DNA of 64,000 nt from Mariniblastus fucicola (GCF_008087665.1 NZ_CP042912.1:1116001-1180000), one strand, 5' to 3'. Shown: positions 10,117 through 19,292, counted from the first letter of the stretch. The notes: a model not told the origin generated them from the sequence alone. Numbers and translations are program-made.

Positions 10117-10429
10117 TTAGAAAGTCTCTTTCGTTGTCTCAGCAAGGTCTGCCTGCATCATCATGCCTGAACCGCTGAGACGCTTTAAGACTTCGCCTTC
10201 TTGCAGCCAAATCGCTTCGCCGTAACCGTTGTACACAAGCCTCAGTTCGGGATCGGACTGCGCCCATTCGATCAGCCATCGTGGTGTGTGCTCGGTATGG
10301 TCGACCAAAAAGATCTTGATGTTTGGCGTGCGGTTATTCCACCGCCAGTCTCTGACGAATTCATCGACTTCCCTTTGGCCCAGAACCGAATTGGCTGACC
10401 AGCGTTGTTCGTAAGGAAAATCGTTTCAT
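10117..10429 (-). pseudogene. Small hypothetical gene, apparently frame-disrupted at its start
   Basis: A protein-like frame of about 100 codons (from NDFPYEQRWSANSV through DWRWNNRTPNIKIFLVDHTE to the stop at 10117) follows the aldo/keto reductase. It has no start codon in frame: the only ATG, at 10429-10427 and overlapping the reductase stop codon, is one base out of register, giving a 22-residue dead-end peptide beginning MKRFSLRTTL. Deleting one A from the GAAAC run would join them. Either this is a one-base insertion (mutation or sequence error) or translation begins at the internal TTG near 10308, giving 63 residues. Function unknown. Confidence 0.4.
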
Positions 10430-11367
10430 CAAATCACGGAACTCAATTCCTTCAACTGCTCTTCATCCAAACTCCAGCCCATTGCCCCGGCTGTATCTTC
10501 AATCTGCCAGGGCCGTTTGGCACCGCAGAGTACCGAGGTGATTCCCGGGCGATGCATGCACCAGTTCACGACAACCTGAGCCACCGTTTTGTCATGCTTA
10601 CTCGCAATCAGGTCCAGCTTGTCCAGCAACAGTTGGGCTCGCTCAAAGTTCTCGCCTTGAAAAACTTCGTAGGACAGTCGCTTGTCATTTGGATCGAATT
10701 TGAAATCGCGACGGATCTTTCCGGCAAGCAATCCCTTCATCAAAGGCCAGTAATTCATCACTGAGACATTGTTTTCCAAACACCACGGAATCACTTCATC
10801 CTCAAGCCCACGCTGCAGCATGTTGTATCGGTTCTGCACGGCAGAGATGGGGCAGACTTCATTGAAACGCTTGAGCTCATCAAGTTTGAAGTTCGAAGCG
10901 CCAACACTGCGGATCTTTCCGGACTCCAGCAACTTCACGAACGCCGTCGCACTTTCTTCGACCGGCACGTTGGGGTCTGGCGAATGCAGATAGTACAAGT
11001 CAATCGTTTCGATGTTCATTCGCTGAAGACTGATTTCGCATTCCTTGACGATTCGATCCGGCGACGCGTCGTTGTGGCGGACGATATCGCTATCCCAGTG
11101 AATCCCTCCCTTGGTCGCGATCACGACATCGTCGCGGCAATCCGCGATGACTTCTCCGATCAGTTGTTCACTTTTTCCATCAGCTCCGTAGCAAAATGCC
11201 GAATCCAAAAAGTTGATGCCAGAATCGATCGCAGCGCGAACCGTGGCTCGAGAATCGTCGTCGTTAACATTCAGGCTGGTCATACCGGAAATCGGCCAAC
11301 ATCCCATCGCCACAGGCGAGACAAAGATTCCGGACTTTCCAATTTCGCGTTTCGTCTCACTCATCAT
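10429..11367 (-). CDS. Aldo/keto reductase
   Basis: An NAD(P)H-dependent (alpha/beta)8 reductase of 312 residues. The catalytic tetrad is visible: Asp and Tyr in INFLDSAFCYGADGKSE, Lys in VVIATKGGIHW, His in LYYLHSPDP. Also visible are SVGASNFKLDELK and the C-terminal cofactor-binding segment TSVLCGAKRPWQIED. Substrate unknown; it resembles the perakine reductase/YghZ-like group. Its start overlaps the end of mqnD by 11 nt, so it belongs to the minus-strand mqnB-mqnD transcript, although no known menaquinone step needs it. Confidence 0.88.
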   Translation of the reverse strand: MMSETKREIGKSGIFVSPVAMGCWPISGMTSLNVNDDDSRATVRAAIDSGINFLDSAFCYGADGKSEQLIGEVIADCRDDVVIATKGGIHWDSDIVRHNDASPDRIVKECEISLQRMNIETIDLYYLHSPDPNVPVEESATAFVKLLESGKIRSVGASNFKLDELKRFNEVCPISAVQNRYNMLQRGLEDEVIPWCLENNVSVMNYWPLMKGLLAGKIRRDFKFDPNDKRLSYEVFQGENFERAQLLLDKLDLIASKHDKTVAQVVVNWCMHRPGITSVLCGAKRPWQIEDTAGAMGWSLDEEQLKELSSVI

Positions 11368-12250
11368 AGATTTCCAATTCGTGTTTTGTTGTCGCCAACC
11401 CGCACTTGCGAGCTTCCTGCGAAAGTACTGCCAAAGCCTTGCGGCCGACCTCGCCCAAATCGACCGTCCAGTCGTTCACATACAGCTCCACATGCTTCAT
11501 CAGCACATCGTCATCAAACTCGGCCGCGTTCTTTCTCATCGTTGGTAGCGCCGCGTCTGGATTGGCGTTTGAAAACTCAATCGATTCCCGAATCACCGCC
11601 TGGACTTTCGTCACCGTATCACGATCGAGAGATTTACTGGCCAGAATCCCTCCAAGTGGCAACGGCGAATCGGTTTCGTTCTCCCAGCGTGTGCCAAGGT
11701 CTTCGACGAGCGACAATCCGTTTTCTTCCCAGGTAAAACGCCCTTCGTGAATACAAACGCCAAAGTCAGCGGTCTGGTTTTTCAGCCTCGGCATGATATC
11801 TGAAAACAGTTCCTGCTCAACGTTTGCGTCGCCGTAGAACAGTCGAAAAAGCATGGTCGCCGTTGTGTGAGTTCCGGGGCAAAGCGTAACCGAATCGACT
11901 TTGATCACAGGCGTTTGATTCGGTTGGGCAGACAGAAGCAGTGGTCCGACGCCGAATCCGAGTGCCGATCCGCTCGGCAGCACCCACATTGAATCGGCCA
12001 GCAGCACAGCCGCGTGAAAGCTGGCTTTGGCAACATCGAAGGAGCCCGCAAACAGACCGTCATTGAGTTGTTGGATGTCGAGCAACCGGATTTCAAAATC
12101 GAGGCCTCGCCAATCCACAAGGCGATTCATCAGAGCATGAAACGCGAACGTGTCGTTGGGGCAGGTGGAGATTGCCAGTCTAATTTTTGGGTCGTTCAAA
12201 TCTTCGTCCGGTTGAGGTGCGTAAGCTTTCAGGATCTGACCGCATTTCAC
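11357..12250 (-). CDS. mqnD: 1,4-dihydroxy-6-naphthoate synthase MqnD (futalosine pathway)
   Basis: Converts cyclic dehypoxanthinyl futalosine to 1,4-dihydroxy-6-naphthoate in the futalosine route to menaquinone. Family signatures: LAISTCPNDTFAFHAL, ADFGVCIHEGRFTW, LPLGGILASKSL and the C-terminal region HVELYVNDWTVDLGEVGRKAL. A periplasmic-binding-protein fold acting in the cytoplasm. The N-terminus is about 20 residues longer than usual, so the start could be internal. Lies 45 bp after mqnB, supporting the pathway assignment; mqnA and mqnC are not in this window. Confidence 0.93.
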   Translation of the reverse strand: MKCGQILKAYAPQPDEDLNDPKIRLAISTCPNDTFAFHALMNRLVDWRGLDFEIRLLDIQQLNDGLFAGSFDVAKASFHAAVLLADSMWVLPSGSALGFGVGPLLLSAQPNQTPVIKVDSVTLCPGTHTTATMLFRLFYGDANVEQELFSDIMPRLKNQTADFGVCIHEGRFTWEENGLSLVEDLGTRWENETDSPLPLGGILASKSLDRDTVTKVQAVIRESIEFSNANPDAALPTMRKNAAEFDDDVLMKHVELYVNDWTVDLGEVGRKALAVLSQEARKCGLATTKHELEIYDE

Positions 12251-12295
12251 TGCATGACTTTATCGGACATCTCCAGTACGTCCACATGTGGAAGC

Positions 12296-12913
12296 CTATG
12301 CCGCCGAAGTCCACTTGTTTACCAACGCTGCCGCGGCAACAAGTGCTTCGTCGATTTTCCAATTCCCTTTCGCACGATCGCCAGCCACGTTCGAGATGCC
12401 GCGAATCGCCGTTAGAGGAACGTTTGCGACCGCCGCCGCGAAGGCAACGGCAAAAGTCTCCATGTCTTCTGCAATCGCGCCGGGAAATCGTTCGCAGCGA
12501 GAATCTGCTTGAGCCTGCGACCCGGAAGCCGCGCAAACGGTCAGCAACGATCCTGCTCCGCTGCCTCCAACCAAATCAAGCCTCGCCCCGATCGTTCCCC
12601 AAAAGTTCCAACCCATCGACTGAGCCGACTCGAATTCTTCGCCCGAACCGGCTCCGATGCCATCGATCAAGACGTCAGAGAAAACAGATGCCTGGCCGAC
12701 CGATAGAGAATCGCCAATCGCGCCTGCGATCCCGGTTAGTAATATCGCCGTCGGCTGCACCTGCTGGATCAGTGTCGCCGTCCTGGCCGCAGCAGCAATC
12801 GGCCCGAAACCGCAAACGGCGACTTCCACGTTCTCGTTGTCCAAATGGTTCAGGTGCGGACGAAGCTTGTTCAGCTCAAACTCGGTCGGCACCAACAGCA
12901 GAATCTTACTCAT
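12296..12913 (-). CDS. mqnB: Futalosine hydrolase MqnB
   Basis: A nucleoside-phosphorylase-fold enzyme that removes hypoxanthine from futalosine, yielding dehypoxanthinyl futalosine. Seen: ILLLVPTEFELNKL, CGFGPIAAAARTATLIQ, LLTGIAGAIGDSLSVGQ, and the substrate-site motif AEDMETFAVAFAA with the catalytic-type Asp after AIRGISNVAGD. Start ATG 12913 gives 205 residues, normal for MqnB; the open frame further upstream overlaps the preceding gene. Directly followed by mqnD. Confidence 0.9.
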   Translation of the reverse strand: MSKILLLVPTEFELNKLRPHLNHLDNENVEVAVCGFGPIAAAARTATLIQQVQPTAILLTGIAGAIGDSLSVGQASVFSDVLIDGIGAGSGEEFESAQSMGWNFWGTIGARLDLVGGSGAGSLLTVCAASGSQAQADSRCERFPGAIAEDMETFAVAFAAAVANVPLTAIRGISNVAGDRAKGNWKIDEALVAAAALVNKWTSAA

Positions 12914-12920
12914 CGCAGGC

Positions 12921-13472
12921 TCATTCTCCGCCACGATTCTGTTCCGCAGCACGCATCCCGAACAGCAGCGATTCCGCTCGCTGCCATCTTGCCGATTCGC
13001 GACCTCCCAGATAACTGGCCAAAGTCGCCACGCACAACATCGCGACGCACCACAATCCGGCACGGCGAACCAGCCCTGATTCAAGGCCAAGGAACTGCGG
13101 AATGAAGCCGCCGCCGTCGCCAACGATCAAACCCGTCGAAAGGATTCCGAACGTCATCGCAATGGCCAACATCGCAAACGAAACCGCTCGCAGCGAAGCC
13201 CAATCTGGAACCTGGACCAGAAAGACCGCGTACACGATGTGCAACAGCGCGGCGAAAATCTGTAGATAAATCCAACGCGGCAACGGTTCGACAACGTCCA
13301 TCGAACTCCAGCGATACCAGTAGATTGCTGCCGGGACGACATTCACGATTGCCACGCCAACCAGGCAGGCCGCGAGAAAACGAGCCAGCACGACACGGTC
13401 GTCATGCGATTTTCGAAAACGGGACTCCCATCGATTCTGTTCTGATTCCGGATGAATGTCGAAATCGATCAT
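12921..13472 (-). CDS. Hypothetical four-helix membrane protein
   Basis: 183 residues with a charged N-terminus and four predicted membrane helices, around AACLVGVAIVNVVPAAIYWY, YLQIFAALLHIVYAVFLV, VSFAMLAIAMTFGILSTGLI and AGLWCVAMLCVATLASYL. No family was recognised. It starts 3 nt after the lipase stop and ends 7 nt before mqnB, so it is part of the same minus-strand transcript. Confidence 0.75.
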   Translation of the reverse strand: MIDFDIHPESEQNRWESRFRKSHDDRVVLARFLAACLVGVAIVNVVPAAIYWYRWSSMDVVEPLPRWIYLQIFAALLHIVYAVFLVQVPDWASLRAVSFAMLAIAMTFGILSTGLIVGDGGGFIPQFLGLESGLVRRAGLWCVAMLCVATLASYLGGRESARWQRAESLLFGMRAAEQNRGGE

Positions 13473-13475
13473 GGA

Positions 13476-14354
13476 TCAGGACTTCTTTCCGCTACCGTTC
13501 GTTTCTTCCGCCCGGGCAAGGTTAAAGATGTGATCGATGTAGTCGAGTGCCGAATGGTCAGACAAATAGTCGATACGAAAGCGACGCAGTTCTCGAAAGA
13601 ATCCCTGCAGTCGATCGCTGACACGTTTCCATCCGGAAAGCTTCACGTGCCGTCCGTTGCGGTCGATGTACTGCTCCTGACCATTGTGTCGGTAGCCCAT
13701 GAAAACGGGAGGAACACGCGTCACGATGTCGTTATTGTTGACCCAACGATTGTGCTGAAGCTCCACATGCGAAACGTAGCGTTTGCATCCGATTCGCGGG
13801 CTGCCGTAGGTGTAAAGTTCTTCGGGGTCGCTTTCGATGTAAGACAGAATGCAGCGAGCCGCACAGATGTTGGCCATGGCGCCGCCCAGTGAATGGCCGC
13901 AAAACCACAGCGGTTTTTTGTTCTCTTCGAGCGCCTCTTCGATGTAGGGCCAGATCCGATCGACTTCGGCTTTGAATCCGCGATGGACTTTGCCCACCGT
14001 TTCGGCGATCGCAGTCAACGCATTGGCGTCCGCTTTGATGTCTTCCCATTCGTGTGGCTCGGTACCGCGGCAGACCACAACGCTGTCCCATTCGTTGTGG
14101 AACCAATACGCCTGAGCGCCTTCGGTGTCAAAATACTTCCCGTTTGTGAAGCCAAGTTTTCCTGCCGCGATATTGCATTCCTCGATCGAGAGATACGAAA
14201 TCATGGCGACTTCCGCAAACAGCACCGACCGGCGGAGAAAGGAAAGCTCCGAAATTGGTCCCGTGAGCTTTGATTTGAAGACAAAGTCCTCTGCGGATTT
14301 GTCGCCGACGTTTTGCAGGCCCTTGTCCTGTTGCTTTTTCGTTTCCGTTGCCAT
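13476..14354 (-). CDS. Lipase class 3 family protein
   Basis: An alpha/beta-hydrolase of 292 residues with the nucleophile elbow WFCGHSLGGAMANICAAR and the surrounding class 3 pattern: VVCRGTEPHEWEDIKADANAL before it and LYTYGSPRIGCKRYV plus a late histidine (YRHNGQEQYIDRNGRHVKLS) after it. Predicted to cleave acylglycerols or similar esters. No signal peptide is evident, so it may act inside the cell. First gene of the run through mqnB and mqnD. Confidence 0.85.
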   Translation of the reverse strand: MATETKKQQDKGLQNVGDKSAEDFVFKSKLTGPISELSFLRRSVLFAEVAMISYLSIEECNIAAGKLGFTNGKYFDTEGAQAYWFHNEWDSVVVCRGTEPHEWEDIKADANALTAIAETVGKVHRGFKAEVDRIWPYIEEALEENKKPLWFCGHSLGGAMANICAARCILSYIESDPEELYTYGSPRIGCKRYVSHVELQHNRWVNNNDIVTRVPPVFMGYRHNGQEQYIDRNGRHVKLSGWKRVSDRLQGFFRELRRFRIDYLSDHSALDYIDHIFNLARAEETNGSGKKS

Positions 14355-14590
14355 GTTGCAGTTAGATAAGAGTACCGCGATCTGTTCGGCGGCGATTATA
14401 GCAAATCAGTCTCGCATGGTAGTGCCGATTTGGTCAGGCGGTGGCAAAGCCGTCTGCTTGAGTCCGCATCTGACGGCGTGAGCAAAAAGGCTCACCAGCA
14501 CGGTCCCTTGATCACGCTTTGGGTTGTGAATCTTGACTGGAGCCCTTAGCTTGATTGGAAGACACGAACCAATCGAGGCTGAACTTCATC

Positions 14591-14839
14591 ATGCAAATCA
14601 AGATCATCCACTGTCCGACCTGACAGTCTTACGTTCCAAAGGTGGCGAGTTACGCTGCCACGATTAAGGACGCGTTCGGCATTGAACCTGAAATTGAAAC
14701 GGGTTCGCGAGGTCAGTTTGATGTCCTTGTTGACGGTAAGACCGTCGTTTCGCGTAAAGGCGGTTTGATGGCACTGTTGCTTCGCAAGCCCTGGCCCGAT
14801 CGCGCAGAAGTCGTCAACTCTATTGAGGCAAATTCTTGA
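14591..14839 (+). CDS. SelW/Rdx-family selenoprotein; in-frame TGA at codon 11 read as selenocysteine
   Basis: Reading ATG 14591 to TGA 14837-14839 in one frame gives 82 residues if the TGA at 14621-14623 is decoded. The product begins MQIKIIHCPT, then Sec, then QSYVPKVASYAATIKDAFG, matching the thioredoxin-like Rdx family whose redox motif is CxxC or CxxU just after the first beta strand. The rest (RGQFDVLVDGKTVVSRKGG and a final helix) also fits. Codons on both sides of the TGA are conserved in style, arguing against a random stop. After the TGA, 18 nt precede a stem GTGGC/GCCAC (14642-14661) with a 10-base loop starting with G, compatible with bacterial SECIS geometry. The likely role is thiol/selenol redox. 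Conventional gene finders would miss it or call only the last 65 codons. SelA/B/C/D are not in this window. Confidence 0.8.
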
Positions 14840-14845
14840 CAACGA

Positions 14846-16348
14846 TCAGGCGATCACATCCTTGATTACCTCTCCGTGCACGTTAGTCAATCGCCGTTCA
14901 AGCCCGTTGTGATAGAACGTCAGCCTTTCGTGATCCAGTCCCATCAGGTGTAGCAGCGTCGCATTGAAGTCGTAAACCGATCGCTTGTTCACCGTTGCCT
15001 TGAATCCGAACTCGTCGCTTTCGCCGAAACTAAAACCACGCTTGACGCCGGCACCGGTCATGAAGCAGGTGAACGCGTCCGGATTATGATCGCGCCCCGT
15101 GCCGTTAGCTTGCAGGAACGGCATGCGACCGAACTCCGTCGCCCAAACGACGAGCGTGTTCTCCAGCAAACCGCGTTGCTTCATGTCCGCGATCAACGCT
15201 GCCGTTGGCTGATCCATAATCTCCGCCTGCATCGCATGCGTTTCCTTGATCTTTGAATGCGAATCCCAATTCGTGATGCCGTTGCCTCCCGCCGGATCGC
15301 TGCCGTTGAAAAGCTGCACGACGCGAACACCTTTCTCGATCAAGCGACGGGCAAGGATGCAGTTCTTGGCATACTCCTTCTTCAAGTCCGTTCCCTGATC
15401 GACACCGTATGCCGTCAGCGTGGCTTGTGTCTCGCCAGAAATGTCCATGACTTCCGGCACCGAAGTCTGCATCCGTCCCGCCAGTTCATAGCTGGCGATT
15501 CGGCCCGCCAGGTTTGCATCGCCAGGATACTTCTCCAAGTGATTGGCGTTGAGTCGTTGCAGCAGATCCGTTGTTCTGCGATCAGTATTGCCGGTATAAG
15601 CTTTGGGTCTGAACAGGTTTGCCGGCGGATTCTTGGCGTTGAAGTCCGTTCCCTGAAAAGCCGCGGGCAGGAATCCGCTGCCGAAATTGTTCTTGCCGCT
15701 CCGCGCCAGACCGCGAGGATCATTGATCGCGACAAACGCCGGCAGTTCCTGATTCTCCGTACCGAGCGCGTAGGTTACCCAAGCCCCAAACGAAGGAAAG
15801 CCCTCCATCGTGAAGCCAGTGTTCATGAAGTTTTCGCCCTGAGGATGAGCACTCGTCTCGGTGTGCAGCGAGTGGATGAAGCAAAAATCGTCCACCATTT
15901 CGGCAAGGTGCGGCAGCAAATCCGAAACCATTTTTCCGGTTTCGCCGCGCGGTTTGAAATCCCAGAAAGGTTTGGCAATGTTTCCCGACGGTCCCTCAAA
16001 GGTCACTGCCGGCATGCCCGGCGGTTTCTTGCCGTGCATCTTCGTGAGGCCAGGCTTGTAGTCGAACGTGTCGATGTGACTGACGGCTCCTGGGCAGTAA
16101 ATCACCAGCACCTGTTTTGCCGGTGCTTCGAAGTGAGCCGCGCGAGACGCGTACGGATCGTTGGCTTTAAACTGCGGACGGATCGGAGTCTTGCCGCTGA
16201 CAGTTTTCGCGTCGTCGTTGGCGAGCAAGCCTTCGCTGGCGAGAATGCTGGTCAGACCCAGTCCGAGCGTCGAGAGCCCGGCTGTTTGGATGAAGCCACG
16301 GCGGTTGAGCAAACTGCGTCCGTGGAGAGATAGTTTTTCTGGGTTCAT
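14846..16348 (-). CDS. DUF1501 family exported protein
   Basis: A 500-residue protein with a twin-arginine signal (NRRGFIQTAGLSTLGLGL) and the DUF1501 core: VLVIYCPGAVSHIDTFDYKP, HPQGENFMNTG, GKNNFGSGFLPAAFQG, VVWATEFGRMPF, GRDHNPDAF. DUF1501 proteins have an alkaline-phosphatase/sulfatase-like fold and in planctomycetes are nearly always encoded beside a PSD1 cytochrome protein, as here. Enzymatic activity is not established. Probably co-transcribed with the genes upstream, although a tandem repeat separates it from the PSD1 gene. Confidence 0.9.
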   Translation of the reverse strand: MNPEKLSLHGRSLLNRRGFIQTAGLSTLGLGLTSILASEGLLANDDAKTVSGKTPIRPQFKANDPYASRAAHFEAPAKQVLVIYCPGAVSHIDTFDYKPGLTKMHGKKPPGMPAVTFEGPSGNIAKPFWDFKPRGETGKMVSDLLPHLAEMVDDFCFIHSLHTETSAHPQGENFMNTGFTMEGFPSFGAWVTYALGTENQELPAFVAINDPRGLARSGKNNFGSGFLPAAFQGTDFNAKNPPANLFRPKAYTGNTDRRTTDLLQRLNANHLEKYPGDANLAGRIASYELAGRMQTSVPEVMDISGETQATLTAYGVDQGTDLKKEYAKNCILARRLIEKGVRVVQLFNGSDPAGGNGITNWDSHSKIKETHAMQAEIMDQPTAALIADMKQRGLLENTLVVWATEFGRMPFLQANGTGRDHNPDAFTCFMTGAGVKRGFSFGESDEFGFKATVNKRSVYDFNATLLHLMGLDHERLTFYHNGLERRLTNVHGEVIKDVIA

Positions 16349-16428
16349 GTGATTTGCCCTGGGTGGTTGGAAATGCTTTTTTGTTTTGTTGGCGGCAAGC
16401 CGTTGGCGGCTGTGTTTCCGAAGGTTCG

Positions 16429-16534
16429 CAGTCGCCTACGACTTGCCGTTAAACGAGTCAGTCGCCTGCTGCTCGCCGTCAAACGAAACAATCGCCTATG
16501 GCTAGTCGTTAAACGAAGCAGTTGCCTGCGGCTA
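16429..16534. repeat. Imperfect 30-bp tandem repeats between PSD1 and DUF1501 genes
   Basis: Three full 30-bp units start at 16429, 16459 and 16489, with a partial fourth at 16519. Each follows the pattern CARTYGCCT, variable, then GCCGTYAAACGA. The units differ at several positions, so the array is old or under little constraint. The flanking sequence (around 16397) contains related fragments such as AAGCCGTTGGCGGCT. Confidence 0.7.
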
Positions 16535-16547
16535 AACATTCGGTCGC

Positions 16548-19292
16548 TTATGGCAGGAACGCAAATTCATTGGAGTTGATCAGAGCCCGACACACGATTG
16601 CGAGGCTCTCTTCTTTTACAATGCTGGAACAGAAAGTCAGTTCATCATCGGTTGGTTCACGATTGAGAATCAACTCAAAGCAACGCTTCACCGCCGCGGA
16701 CTCGCTGTCTGATTCCGAGACTGCCCGATCGGCGATCAGATTCGATTGTTGAACAACGAAATCGCTGTTCATCAAGTTCAGAGCTTGCAGCGGCGTTGTC
16801 GAAACTGGACGGCGGGCTTTGATCTGACCACAGTCCGGGAAATCAAATGCCGTGAAGTTCCTGTCATCGACGCGTCGCATCCTTTCCTGATAAAGCAACC
16901 GTCGCCAGGTTTTATTGCTGAAGTTGTCGACGACTTCCCATTGAGCGTAGCGTTCTTTAACGTTGTGAATTCGGTAGCTGCGTCCGCCGATCGAGTCGTC
17001 CAGCTTCGCCGAAGCCTGCAAAATCGAATCACGGATCACTTCGGCCTCCACACGCTTCGGCGGATATCGCCACAACAACGTGGCTCCTGCGTCGACCGCG
17101 AGGCAATCCGCCCGCGGCAAACTTTGCTGGCGAAAGGCGTGCGACAGGACCATTTTTCGGATCATGTGTTTTGTCGACCAGGGCTGTCCGTCAGTCGGTT
17201 CAACAAACTCGTTGGCCAGCCAGTCCAACAGTTCCGGGTGCGAAGGCGGAGCCCCTGCTTTGCCAAAATCGCTGGTTGTCGGAACGATGCCCTGACCGAA
17301 AACGTGATGCCAGATTCGATTGACCATCACACGCGACGTTAGCGGATGTTCTTTACTCGCCAGCCATTCAGCGAACGCGGCGCGACGCTGCTGTCCATTG
17401 GCCTCTGCGTCGATGCCAAGATCTCCATTGAGTTCCGTCAGCCCGGAAGGGTAAACTTCGTCGCCCAAATTTTCGGGACTGCCGCGACGGAGTACGTGCG
17501 TTTTACCAGGCTCAACGAACCGGGCGACAAAGCTGGGCTTGGGGCCTTCTTCGGCCAGAATTCCCAGCAAACGCTGAATCTCGGCGAGTGCTTCGGCACG
17601 CTCGGGTTTGGACTTGTTTTGGATAGCGACGAATTTCGAATGAGCAACCTGTTTCCATTCGCCATCACCGGTTTTCAGCTTCAAAATGTACTCGCCGAAG
17701 TTCTTGGGATTCAGACCTTTGAGATAATCGGTCTCCATTGAATCTTCACGGTTCGTGCTGATCCGCATTCTGTCGACGGACTTTGCGGAACCAAATTCAA
17801 ACTCAAGCCATGGACGCTCCTTTGAGCCTTTCCCTGATTTGACTCTCCATGCCATCGTGCCGTACAACCCATCATTGAGAACGTGAAACTCCTTGATCTC
17901 TTTGAGGTTTTCGTTTTGCGTGACCGTGACGGATTGGTTCTTGTGAACCAAATTTTGGTCGCCCTGTTTTGTGCCAAAGAACTCAATCTCATCGATACCA
18001 ATATTCGGCCAGAGAAACTCAATGCGAATCGCCGTCGCTTCCGTGGGGTAAAAGTGTAACTCGTCGTAGCCCAGAGATGACTCGATCCACGGACCTGTTT
18101 TGCGAATGATGTCACGCTGCCTCGCAATCTTCGGCCAAATCTCATCTGCCCGTTTTCGTCGCGGGTGGTCCTCCCTGTACTCTGGAAAACGACTGCCGAA
18201 TTCTACATCCTCGAAAGCGGCAGTCATCGCATAGTAGTCGTTGATCGAAATCGGATCGAACTTGTGATTGTGACAGCGAGCACACCCGATCGTGACTCCC
18301 ATCATTGAGGCGCCGACCGTTTGCATGACTTCGTCCATACGATCCGCGCGCGCCTGCCGTTGGGCTGACGGTTCACGTCCGACGGTGGCTGCAGGAACGT
18401 GAGGACCAGCAACCAGGAATCCAGTCGCGTCGCCGATACCCATCGTGTCGCCAGCAATCTGCTCGCGAATGAACTGGTCGTACGGTTTGTCTTCGTTGAA
18501 AGCCCGAATCACGTAGTCACGATAGATCCAAGCGTTCTTGCGATACATGTTGCTCTCGGAACCATTCGTTTCCGCCCAGCGAATCACATCCAGCCAGTGT
18601 TGCGCCCAGCGTTCTCCAAAATGCGGCGACCCGAGAAGCCGTTCAACGAGGCCTTCGTAGGCCCGGTCGGCATCATCTGAGTACGCCTGTTGGAAAGCAC
18701 TCACTTCTGCCGGAGTCGGTGGCAAGCCTGTCAATACGATCGAGGCGCGACGAATCAGCGTACGCGGATCGGCTTCGGCTGACGGCGAAATCGACCTGAA
18801 TTCGAGCTTGGCTTGCAGGAAGGCATCGACCTCGTTCCGCCGCGGAAACGTGGACTCGACTTCGGGAACTTTGGGGCGCGTTACGGGTTGGAACGACCAA
18901 TGGTTGGACTTTTCTCGCGTGACTTCGGCGTCCATTTGACCCGGCCAGATCGCACCTTCCACGACCCAACGTTTTAGCAATTCGATTTTCGTGTCATCCA
19001 GCTTTTCATCCGGCGGCATTGCCAAGTCTTCGTCCTCGTAAGACACGACATGGATCAACATGCTTTTCGCGACGTCGCCTGGCACGATCGCTGGTTCGCC
19101 ATAGTCGCCGCCCCTTAGCAACGCTACGCGACTGTCAACGCGAAACCCGGACTCGGCATCGTCGGGGCCATGACAATCGATGCAGGATTCTTCGAAGATC
19201 GGCATGATGTCACGCTCGAAGTCGATCTCTTCCGCAAGAAGAATTGACTGCATCGCCAGTGCGACGATGACAAAGATTAGGTTAAGTTTCAT
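16548..19292 (-). CDS. Planctomycete PSD1 protein (cytochrome c-like, DUF1549 and DUF1553)
   Basis: A 914-residue secreted protein. After a signal peptide it has a haem-binding CIDCH motif in a PSCyt1 domain (FEESCIDCHGPDDAESGFRVDS), then DUF1549 (LTGLPPTPAEVSAF, FGERWAQHWLDVIRWAETNG), a central insert resembling a carbohydrate-binding module (about residues 420-560), and DUF1553 (HPLTSRVMVNRIWHHVFGQGIV, PLQALNLMNSDFV). It works with DUF1501 partners in planctomycetes, possibly in polysaccharide-related oxidation; function is unproven. It lies between a sulfatase and a DUF1501 gene, an arrangement typical of sulfated-glycan catabolic clusters. Confidence 0.92.
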   Translation of the reverse strand: MKLNLIFVIVALAMQSILLAEEIDFERDIMPIFEESCIDCHGPDDAESGFRVDSRVALLRGGDYGEPAIVPGDVAKSMLIHVVSYEDEDLAMPPDEKLDDTKIELLKRWVVEGAIWPGQMDAEVTREKSNHWSFQPVTRPKVPEVESTFPRRNEVDAFLQAKLEFRSISPSAEADPRTLIRRASIVLTGLPPTPAEVSAFQQAYSDDADRAYEGLVERLLGSPHFGERWAQHWLDVIRWAETNGSESNMYRKNAWIYRDYVIRAFNEDKPYDQFIREQIAGDTMGIGDATGFLVAGPHVPAATVGREPSAQRQARADRMDEVMQTVGASMMGVTIGCARCHNHKFDPISINDYYAMTAAFEDVEFGSRFPEYREDHPRRKRADEIWPKIARQRDIIRKTGPWIESSLGYDELHFYPTEATAIRIEFLWPNIGIDEIEFFGTKQGDQNLVHKNQSVTVTQNENLKEIKEFHVLNDGLYGTMAWRVKSGKGSKERPWLEFEFGSAKSVDRMRISTNREDSMETDYLKGLNPKNFGEYILKLKTGDGEWKQVAHSKFVAIQNKSKPERAEALAEIQRLLGILAEEGPKPSFVARFVEPGKTHVLRRGSPENLGDEVYPSGLTELNGDLGIDAEANGQQRRAAFAEWLASKEHPLTSRVMVNRIWHHVFGQGIVPTTSDFGKAGAPPSHPELLDWLANEFVEPTDGQPWSTKHMIRKMVLSHAFRQQSLPRADCLAVDAGATLLWRYPPKRVEAEVIRDSILQASAKLDDSIGGRSYRIHNVKERYAQWEVVDNFSNKTWRRLLYQERMRRVDDRNFTAFDFPDCGQIKARRPVSTTPLQALNLMNSDFVVQQSNLIADRAVSESDSESAAVKRCFELILNREPTDDELTFCSSIVKEESLAIVCRALINSNEFAFLP

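Noticed and set aside
14546-14842. Minus-strand frame over the selenoprotein region
   Set aside because: The plus-strand reading has a family match and motif; the minus reading has none.
15257-16333. Long plus-strand frame (358 codons) over the DUF1501 gene
   Set aside because: Antisense shadow; the sense strand has unmistakable DUF1501 motifs.
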